Shown here: positions 50,232-55,940 of the stretch, in pieces
Position numbering within the stretch: the first letter of the stretch is position 1
How the letters are laid out: each line of letters begins with the position of its first letter
NCBI RefSeq assembly: GCF_000971275.1
Contig: NZ_LAPV01000085.1
Location: 1-55,940, forward strand
DNA from: Devosia psychrophila
Lineage (GTDB): Bacteria > Pseudomonadota > Alphaproteobacteria > Rhizobiales > Devosiaceae
Direction: 5' to 3'
DNA: 55,940 bases
Position numbers and translations under genes: made by a program
Notes under the pieces: generated by a model
What the model was told of the DNA's origin: nothing
The model's input: only the letters and a program-made list of their open reading frames with translations
Databases searched by the model: none

Positions 50232-50280
50232 TCGGCAAGAACTTGCCGATGAACAGGCAAGATTTCGGCAATATCTTGCC
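50232..50280. promoter_or_regulatory. Two upstream activator sites for the sigma-54 promoter
   Basis: TCGGCAAG AA CTTGCCGA (50232-50249) and GGCAAGAT, nine bases, ATCTTGCC (50256-50280). Both carry the GGCAAG half-site. They lie about 50-100 bases upstream of the -24 element, the normal position for enhancer-binding proteins. They end 14 bases before the sensor kinase start, so the activator could also control dctB/dctD-like genes. Confidence 0.7.
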
Positions 50281-50293
50281 AACAGGAGTGCAT

Positions 50294-52168
50294 TTGCCCA
50301 CCCGCTTCCGCTTCCGCGAACTGCTGCACCGCCGCCAGCTCCTTCTGGCCGGCATCGCTTTAACCATGGTTCTCGCCACCGGCTGGGCCGCCTTCGAGGT
50401 CGCCCTGTCCGGCGCCGTAGCCAATGCCGGCCAGCAGTCCGACCGCCGCCTCGCCCTGTTCGACCGCACCCTCGAAGCCATTATCGAGCGCTTCCACTAT
50501 CTCCCCTCCTCCATGGCCCTCGCCGCCGAAACCCGCGCCATCCTTGCAGATTCTGCCAATCCAGACCTGCGCGAAGCCGCCAACGGCTTCCTCTCCAAGC
50601 TCAACGACACGGCCGGCGCTGGGGAACTCTTCATCATGGCGCCCGACGGCAATGTCGTCGCCGCCTCCAACTGGTGGGCCTATGACAGCTTCGTCGGTGA
50701 AAACCTCGCTTACCGCCCCTATTTCGAAGAGGCGATGCTGGATGGCGATGCCAAATTCTACGCCGTCGGCACTGTCACGGGCGTTGCCGGCTACTTCCTC
50801 GCCCGCCGCATCGATGGGCCCGACGGGGCTCTCGGCGTAGCCGTCACCAAGATCAACCTCGGCGAAATCGAAGCCAACTGGTGGCGCAGCGGCGAACTGC
50901 TGGTCATCGTCGACCTCAACAATGTCGCCATCCTCTCCACCCGCCCCGACTGGCGCTATCGCCCGCTGTCACTGATCGGTCCCGGCGACGCCAGCCGCAT
51001 CGAGGGCGAATTGCGCTACGGCACCACCGGCCTCGAAAGCCAGCCTATCGCCGCCGACATCTGGCCCTCGCGCGGCGCGAACTTTGCCTTCGTCGGCGGC
51101 GCTGACCCCGACACCTCCGGCCTGTTCCTGCTCGATGAACTGCGCCTCCCCACCCATCAATGGCGCATCCTGTCCTTCACACCCACCGGCCCGCTGTTCC
51201 GCTACGCCTGGATCGCCGCCGCAGCCGCCGCCCTCGCCGCCGCAGCCTTTCTCCTCATCATTGCGCTTCTTGTGCAGCGCCAGCGCATCGTCGCGCAGCG
51301 CCTTGCCGATCACGATCGCCTCGAGCAACGCGTCGCCGAGCGCACCGAGGACCTGCACATCACCAACGAGGCCCTGCGCGCGGAAATCGCCGAACGCATC
51401 CGCGCCGAAAAGGCCGAGCGTGAGGCCCAGCATGGCCTGGTCCAAGCCGCCAAGATGGCCAGCCTCGGCCAGGCGCTGGCCGGCGTCGCCCACGAGGTCA
51501 GCCAGCCCGTCGCCGCCCTTACCACCCACCTCGCCAGCGCCAAGCTGATCGCGGCCCGCGACCAGCATAGCGACATCGCTCCCATCCTCGGCACCATGGA
51601 CAAGGTCGTCGACCGCCTCGCCGCCCTCACCGGCCATCTCAAGACCTTCGCCCGCAAGGAAACCCGCGTCGAGATGCAGGCCGACCTGTCCACGGTCATC
51701 GCCAACGCGCTGGACCTCGTCGACCACAAGCTCAAGGCCACCGGCATCGACGTCGAATATACCCGCCACGGCGGCAAGCTCACCGTCACCGGCAACCCCA
51801 TCCATCTCGAGCAGGTACTGATCAACCTCATCGCCAACGCCGCCGACGCCATGGAGCATCTGCCCATCCGCGTGCTCTCCATCGGCATCCGCAAGACCGT
51901 CAGAAATGTTGAAATCACCGTCACCGATACCGGCTCAGGCATCGCCGCCACCGAACTCGCCAACCTGTTCGACCCCTTCTATTCCACTAAGGACGCCGGC
52001 CGCGGCCTTGGTCTCGGCCTCTCCATCTCATACGGCCTGATCCGCGACATCGGCGGCGCCATCACGGTCCAAAGCCACCCCGGCAAAGGCAGCACCTTCA
52101 CTGTGCGTTTGCCGTTGGCAGTGAGCGCAATTGCCCTCGATCCCCAACTTGAGGCCCATTCCCGATGA
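50294..52168 (+). CDS. Sensor histidine kinase, DctB-like, for carboxylate transport
   Basis: 624 residues; the start is TTG 50294, with AGGAG six bases upstream. A membrane helix (LLLAGIALTMVLATGWAAF) precedes a double-PDC/Cache periplasmic sensor domain (about 60-290, with NWWAYDSFVGENLAYRPYFE). A second helix (WIAAAAAALAAAAFLLIIAL) and a coiled coil come next. The H-box AGVAHEVSQPVAAL carries the phospho-acceptor H400. The ATPase motifs are NLIANAADAMEH (N-box), DTGSGIA and GLGLGLSISYGLIRDIGG (G2). The closest remembered relatives are DctB C4-dicarboxylate sensors. It is divergent from tctC and is followed by its response regulator after an R1 element. Confidence 0.9.
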   Translation: MPTRFRFRELLHRRQLLLAGIALTMVLATGWAAFEVALSGAVANAGQQSDRRLALFDRTLEAIIERFHYLPSSMALAAETRAILADSANPDLREAANGFLSKLNDTAGAGELFIMAPDGNVVAASNWWAYDSFVGENLAYRPYFEEAMLDGDAKFYAVGTVTGVAGYFLARRIDGPDGALGVAVTKINLGEIEANWWRSGELLVIVDLNNVAILSTRPDWRYRPLSLIGPGDASRIEGELRYGTTGLESQPIAADIWPSRGANFAFVGGADPDTSGLFLLDELRLPTHQWRILSFTPTGPLFRYAWIAAAAAALAAAAFLLIIALLVQRQRIVAQRLADHDRLEQRVAERTEDLHITNEALRAEIAERIRAEKAEREAQHGLVQAAKMASLGQALAGVAHEVSQPVAALTTHLASAKLIAARDQHSDIAPILGTMDKVVDRLAALTGHLKTFARKETRVEMQADLSTVIANALDLVDHKLKATGIDVEYTRHGGKLTVTGNPIHLEQVLINLIANAADAMEHLPIRVLSIGIRKTVRNVEITVTDTGSGIAATELANLFDPFYSTKDAGRGLGLGLSISYGLIRDIGGAITVQSHPGKGSTFTVRLPLAVSAIALDPQLEAHSR

Positions 52169-52191
52169 GATTGCCACGACTAGTCCAGTCG

Positions 52192-52300
52192 TCACCCTCC
52201 CCCTTGCGGGAAGGGTCAGGGAGGGGGGCGGTTGGCCCAAATATTGGGGCTCTCGCACCCCCTCCCAACCTCCCCCGTCAAGGGGGAGGTACTGCCCGGT
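52192..52300. repeat. R1 palindromic element, copy I, between the sensor kinase and regulator genes
   Basis: TCACCCTCCCCCTTGCGGGA, AGGGTCAGGGAGGGGGGCGG, then CCTCCCAACCTCCCCCGTCA and AGGGGGAGGT. It is the uninterrupted form of copy G. It sits between the stop of the kinase gene and the start of the regulator gene (187 bases) in the same operon. Confidence 0.85.
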
Positions 52301-52355
52301 GGTTGGGCAGAACTTTGCCACAAAACCTATCGTCGTCGCTTGAAGGCCAAACACA

Positions 52356-53705
52356 ATGACCACCCCATCCGTCCTCATCGTCGATGACGAAGAAATGGTG
52401 CGCACCGCGCTCGAGCAGTGGCTGCGCCTCTCGGGTTTCACCACCCACGTCGCCACCAATGCCACCGACGCCCTCGCCATGCTCGACGACGTCCACCCCG
52501 ACGTCATCCTCACCGATGTCCGCATGCCCGGCCTAAGTGGCCTAGACCTGCTCCGAACCGTCCGCGAGCGCGCGCTCAATGCCGAAGTCATCCTCATCAC
52601 CGGGCATGGCGACGTTCCCATGGCCGTCGAAGCCATGCGCGGTGGCGCCTTCGATTTCCTGCAAAAGCCTTATGTGCCCGACCAACTGGTCAAAACCCTG
52701 CGCCGCGCCGCAGAACAGTCCAGCCTCAAGCGCGAAGTCGCCGAACTGCGCCGCAAGCTCGACGGCGGCGAGACCGAACTCGCCACCCGCCTCGTCGGCT
52801 CATCGCGTGTGATGGAAGAACTGCGCCACGCCGTCCGCGAACTCGCCTCCATCCCCACCGATGTCATCATTCTGGGCGAAACCGGCACCGGCAAGGAAGT
52901 CGTCGCCCGCTGCCTGCACGACTTTTCACCCAGATCAAAAGGCCCTTTCGTCGCCGTAAACTGCGCCGCCATCCCTGCCGAGCTCATTGAATCCGAACTG
53001 TTTGGCCACGAGGCCGGCGCCTTCACCTCGGCCCGCGACAAGCGCATCGGCAAGTTCGAATTCGCCAATGGCGGCACACTGCTCTTGGACGAAATCGAAT
53101 CCATGCCCCTGCTGGCCCAGGCAAAAGTGCTTCGCGTCATCCAGGAGCGCATGGTCGAGCGCGTCGGCTCCAATCGCCAGATCCCGCTCGACGTCCGCAT
53201 CGTCGCGGCCTCCAAAGTCGACCTCGCCGCCGAAAGCGACGCCGGCCGCTTTCGCGCCGACCTGTTTTATCGCCTCAACATGGCGACCATCCACCTCGCC
53301 CCCCTGCGCGACCGCGGCGAAGATTCCATCCTGCTGTTCCACCATTTCCTCGGCCAGGCCGCCACCCGCTTCAACAAGCCGGTTCCCGCGCTCCACCCCG
53401 CCGACATTAACGCCATCCTGGTCCACACCTGGCCCGGTAATATCCGCGAACTCAAAGCCGCCGCCGACCGCTTCGCCCTCGGCCTCGACGCCACGGGGAG
53501 ATCACTCGACGCTATCTTGGGCCCCAAACCCAAGCCGGTATCCTCCACCGCCAGCCTCGCGGACAGATTAGCCGCCTACGAACGCCACATCATCGAAGCG
53601 GAACTGGCCAAACACAACGACAGCATCGCGGCAGTGGTCGATGCACTGCAGGTGCCGAGACGAACATTGAGTGAGAAAATGGCCCGCTTGGGCGTCAGAC
53701 GCTGA
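52356..53705 (+). CDS. Sigma-54-dependent response regulator, DctD-like
   Basis: 449 residues. Receiver domain 1-120 with D10/D11, phospho-acceptor D54 (ILTDVRMPGLSGLDLL) and K104 (FLQKPY). The AAA+ domain is about 145-380: Walker A GETGTGKE (174-181), the sigma-54 contact loop GAFTSA (221-226) and Walker B GGTLLLDEIESM. The C-terminal Fis-type HTH contains DALQVPRRTLSEKMARLGVR. The contact loop differs from the usual GAFTGA at its fifth residue (S225). It should be activated by the upstream kinase and drive the tctCBA promoter. The ATG 52356 has no strong Shine-Dalgarno sequence; AAGG lies about eight bases upstream. Confidence 0.92.
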   Translation: MTTPSVLIVDDEEMVRTALEQWLRLSGFTTHVATNATDALAMLDDVHPDVILTDVRMPGLSGLDLLRTVRERALNAEVILITGHGDVPMAVEAMRGGAFDFLQKPYVPDQLVKTLRRAAEQSSLKREVAELRRKLDGGETELATRLVGSSRVMEELRHAVRELASIPTDVIILGETGTGKEVVARCLHDFSPRSKGPFVAVNCAAIPAELIESELFGHEAGAFTSARDKRIGKFEFANGGTLLLDEIESMPLLAQAKVLRVIQERMVERVGSNRQIPLDVRIVAASKVDLAAESDAGRFRADLFYRLNMATIHLAPLRDRGEDSILLFHHFLGQAATRFNKPVPALHPADINAILVHTWPGNIRELKAAADRFALGLDATGRSLDAILGPKPKPVSSTASLADRLAAYERHIIEAELAKHNDSIAAVVDALQVPRRTLSEKMARLGVRR

Positions 53706-53732
53706 ACGTCACTGCATGTTGGTTGAACGCAC

Positions 53733-53877
53733 TAGCGTAGGTTGAGATTCTGGTGAGGGCGAGACGACAATGATGGTCGTCGAGAACCGGAGCGGAGCGT
53801 ACTACAGTACGTGAGCACCGGAAGCGCAGACGGCCGGCATTTGCAGGCCGCCATCGCCTGAATATCGGCCTACGCTA
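53733..53877. repeat. R2 structured intergenic element, copy 2
   Basis: Outer arms TAGCGTAGG (53733-53741) and CCTACGCTA (53869-53877) plus inner partial pairing (GATTC/GAATATC) surround the core shared with copy 1 (CCGGAGCGGAGCGTAC, TACGTGAGCACC, AAGCGCAGACG). The last three bases are the stop codon of the epimerase gene. It lies between two convergent genes and may act as a bidirectional terminator. Confidence 0.78.
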
Positions 53878-54738
53878 GCCCACCAGCTCAACCTTGAAAC
53901 TATACCGTCCACTCGCCCCGGGCCCCAGCACCTCGCCATACGGCCGCTCGCTCAGCTCATCACTCCCGCCAACCTCGGCCGCCATCCCGCGCCACGGCTC
54001 CAAACACACAAACGGCGCCCCTGCCTTCGACCAGATGGCAAAATTCGGCAAGTTCTCCCACGTAAACCGGATCGCCTTCTCACCGGCGGAGTACCGCACC
54101 CCCGCCCCCGCCCCGTCCGGAAAAATCATCGCGTCCGCATCGAACAGCCCATGCTCCAGCACCAGCACGCCATCATGAAAAGGCGACGGCAACACATCCG
54201 GCGCCACCAGCCCGCCTGATAGCCGCGCCAACGCAGGCTCGCCGCCATTATCCAGCACCACCAGATGCTCCAGCGCCCCGCATCCCGGCAGCGGCCACAC
54301 AAAAGCCGGATGAAATCCGATGCCGAACGGCATCACTCGATCACCCGTATTGCTCACCTCTGCGGTAATGACGACAGCGCGCCCAACCACCCGATGCTCC
54401 AGCGTCAGCGCGAACCCGAACGGATAAATCGACTGCGTCGTCGGACTGGATTTCAGTTCAAACCGGCAAAAATCCTCGCCCTGCCCAACCAGCGCAAATT
54501 CGCTGCGCCGGGCAAAGCCATGCTGCCCCATCGGATAGCGCCTGCCCTCGATGCTGACATGGTCCCCCGGCGCCTTGCCGACGATCGGAAACAGCACCGG
54601 CGACCGCCCGGCCCAAAACGCCGCATCGCCATTCCACAGCCACCTTTGCCCATCGCTGGTCACGATAGACTGCATCTCGGAACCGAGTGGCGACACCTCA
54701 ACCGAGACCTGTTCATTGCCGATGCGAATGTTGCTCAT
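53875..54738 (-). CDS. Aldose 1-epimerase family protein
   Basis: 287 residues, LacX/YeaD-like branch of the GalM superfamily. It begins MSNIRIGNEQVSVEVSPLGS. The conserved histidine-type positions are visible in YPMGQHGFARRSEFALVG and GIGFHPAFVWPLPG. The glutamate base is probably in FVCLEPWRGMAAEVG. Interconverts alpha and beta anomers of sugars in the family; the sugar here is unknown. It is divergent from hrpB and its stop lies inside R2 copy 2. Confidence 0.88.
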   Translation of the reverse strand: MSNIRIGNEQVSVEVSPLGSEMQSIVTSDGQRWLWNGDAAFWAGRSPVLFPIVGKAPGDHVSIEGRRYPMGQHGFARRSEFALVGQGEDFCRFELKSSPTTQSIYPFGFALTLEHRVVGRAVVITAEVSNTGDRVMPFGIGFHPAFVWPLPGCGALEHLVVLDNGGEPALARLSGGLVAPDVLPSPFHDGVLVLEHGLFDADAMIFPDGAGAGVRYSAGEKAIRFTWENLPNFAIWSKAGAPFVCLEPWRGMAAEVGGSDELSERPYGEVLGPGASGRYSFKVELVG

Positions 54739-54795
54739 GCGATGCTCCTGTCTCTGCCTATTGCCCTACCCTCGCTGATCCGCCATGAACCGGCA

Positions 54796-55940
54796 ATGCT
54801 TTCGTCCCTGCCGCCCCTGCCCATCGACAATGTCCTGCCCGCCCTGCGCGATGCGCTCGTTGCCACTCCCTATGCCGTGCTCGTCGCGCCGCCCGGCGCC
54901 GGCAAGACCACGCGCGTGCCGCTGGCCCTGCTCGATGCTCCATGGCGCGGTAATAGCCGCATCATCATGCTCGAACCCCGCCGCCTCGCCGCCCGCGCCG
55001 CCGCCGGCCAGATGGCACGCCTGCTCGGCGAGGACGTCGGCCAGACCGTCGGCTACCGCGTCCGCATGGACAGCAAGGTCACTGCCAAGACCCGCGTCGA
55101 GATTGTCACCGAGGGCGTTTTCACCCGCATGCTGCTCGACGACCCCGAACTCACCGGGGTCGCCGCCGTCATCTTTGACGAATTCCACGAACGCAGCTTG
55201 GACGGCGATCTCGGCCTCGCCCTGACCCTGGACGCAGCGGCTCTCCGCCCAGACCTCCGCGTCCTCGTCATGTCCGCCACCATCGACGGCGCTCGCGTTG
55301 CCAAGTTGCTCGACAATGCCCCAGTGATCGAAAGCCTCGGCCGCGCCTTCCCGGTGCAAACCATTCACCGCGAGCCCGATCCGCTGCAGCGCATCGAAGA
55401 CCAGGTCGCCAATGCGGTCCTCGCCGCCCTGCGCGAGCATGAAGGCTCCGCCCTGGTCTTTCTCCCCGGTCAGGGCGAAATCACCCGCGTCGCCGAGCGC
55501 CTGACTGGCCGTGTGCCACCCGATACCGATATCGCGCCACTCTATGGCCAGCTCACCCCCGCCGAGCAGGACCGGGCTATACGTCCCGCCGAGCCCGGCC
55601 GCCGCAAGGTGGTGCTCGCCACCTCCATCGCCGAAACCTCGCTGACCATCGACGGCGTCCGCATCGTCATCGACGCAGGTTTCCGCCGCGTCCCGGTCTA
55701 TGAACCCGGAACCGGCCTGACCACGCTCGCCACCACCCGCGTCTCCCGCGCCGGCGCCGACCAGCGCCGTGGCCGCGCCGGTCGCACCAGTGCCGGCGTC
55801 GCCATCCGCCTGTGGAATGAGGGCCAGACCGCCGCCCTTGCCCCCTTCGAAACGCCCGAAATCCTCAGCGCCGATCTCGCCGGCTTTGCGCTGGACCTCG
55901 CCGTCTGGGGCGTCACCGACCCCGCCGCCCTGCCCTTCCT
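54796..55940 (+). CDS. hrpB: ATP-dependent RNA helicase HrpB (3' part outside window)
   Basis: 381 codons are visible, open at the window end. DEAH-box helicase motifs are in order: Q-like start PLPIDNVLPALRDAL, motif I APPGAGKTTRVPLALLD, Ia LEPRRLAARAA, motif II DEFHERSLDGDLGLAL and motif III MSATID. Later come ALVFLPGQGEI, TSIAETSLTIDGV (motif V) and RRGRAGRTSAGVAIRLW (motif VI). DEFH instead of DEAH is typical of HrpB. The ATG at 54796 fits the family N-terminus; an in-frame ATG at 54742 would add 18 residues. The C-terminal HrpB domain lies beyond the window. Confidence 0.93.
   Translation, partial: MLSSLPPLPIDNVLPALRDALVATPYAVLVAPPGAGKTTRVPLALLDAPWRGNSRIIMLEPRRLAARAAAGQMARLLGEDVGQTVGYRVRMDSKVTAKTRVEIVTEGVFTRMLLDDPELTGVAAVIFDEFHERSLDGDLGLALTLDAAALRPDLRVLVMSATIDGARVAKLLDNAPVIESLGRAFPVQTIHREPDPLQRIEDQVANAVLAALREHEGSALVFLPGQGEITRVAERLTGRVPPDTDIAPLYGQLTPAEQDRAIRPAEPGRRKVVLATSIAETSLTIDGVRIVIDAGFRRVPVYEPGTGLTTLATTRVSRAGADQRRGRAGRTSAGVAIRLWNEGQTAALAPFETPEILSADLAGFALDLAVWGVTDPAALPF

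Noticed and set aside
7159..52300. R1 copies considered as a CRISPR array
   Set aside because: Copies are kilobases apart, palindromic and variable, with no regularly spaced unique spacers and no cas genes.

Overview
The window is high-GC DNA with the gene content of an alphaproteobacterium of the order Hyphomicrobiales. GapR, the 41-residue cysteine-free L36, the DUF1036-pyk pair and the rhizobial-type Tct and Opp operons all point there. Devosia or a close relative is my best guess, from gene content and codon use only; no similarity search was possible. No rRNA, tRNA or CRISPR array was seen.

Layout. 1-901 is the end of an IS3-family insertion sequence, with orfA, the start of orfB and a -1 slippery heptamer. 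1457-7144 holds cell-envelope genes (an L,D-transpeptidase and a DUF882/M15 peptidase) and dxs. 7345-10400 is a divergent polyprenol-phosphate sugar cassette: a GT2-GtrA fusion against a PIG-V-like mannosyltransferase and a coupled membrane protein. 10707-14942 is housekeeping: gapR, DUF1036-pyk, a TM2 protein, an SRPBCC protein, rpmJ and a receiver protein. 14988-20257 is an oppABCDF peptide importer. 20506-29403 is a fatty-acid beta-oxidation regulon: fadE, a lipoprotein, fadJ, fadI and a small membrane protein, divergent from fadD and a LiuR-like MerR regulator. 29461-29974 is YefM-YoeB. 29971-32855 is a repair group (UVR-motif protein, ATP-dependent ligase, ligase-associated exonuclease). 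33078-35993 is a PreP-like M16 peptidase and 36214-36728 is BrnT-BrnA. 36826-40090 is carbohydrate/redox metabolism (aldo-keto reductase, GntR regulator, Gfo/Idh/MocA dehydrogenase). 40998-44266 is a YbbA-YbbP ABC system. 45165-46673 is a HerA/DUF87-type ATPase. 46873-53705 is a tctCBA tripartite transporter with its own DctB/DctD-like two-component system. 53875-55940 holds an aldose-1-epimerase-like gene and the start of hrpB.

The best regulatory signals are as follows. (i) A full-consensus sigma-54 promoter lies in front of tctC. Two inverted repeats lie upstream of it, next to the divergent sensor kinase gene, whose downstream partner is a sigma-54 activator. (ii) Matching TTnACG...CGTnAA palindromes lie in front of fadE and fadD, whose operon ends with a LiuR-like gene, and related palindromes precede oppA. 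(iii) Palindromes lie in front of both toxin-antitoxin operons.

The most unusual signal is repetitive DNA. At least nine intergenic loci carry a palindromic element family (R1, built on CCTCCCC/GGGGAGG arms). Two R1 copies of different subtype are interrupted at the same relative position by the same element of about 81 bp. That insert has a TTCGAGC terminal inverted repeat and an internal hairpin whose stem bases co-vary between the copies. A second family of about 120-145 bp (R2) sits twice in convergent gaps and overlaps the stop codon of the minus-strand gene both times. Several R1 elements lie inside operons (tctC-tctB and the sensor-regulator pair) and may tune expression.
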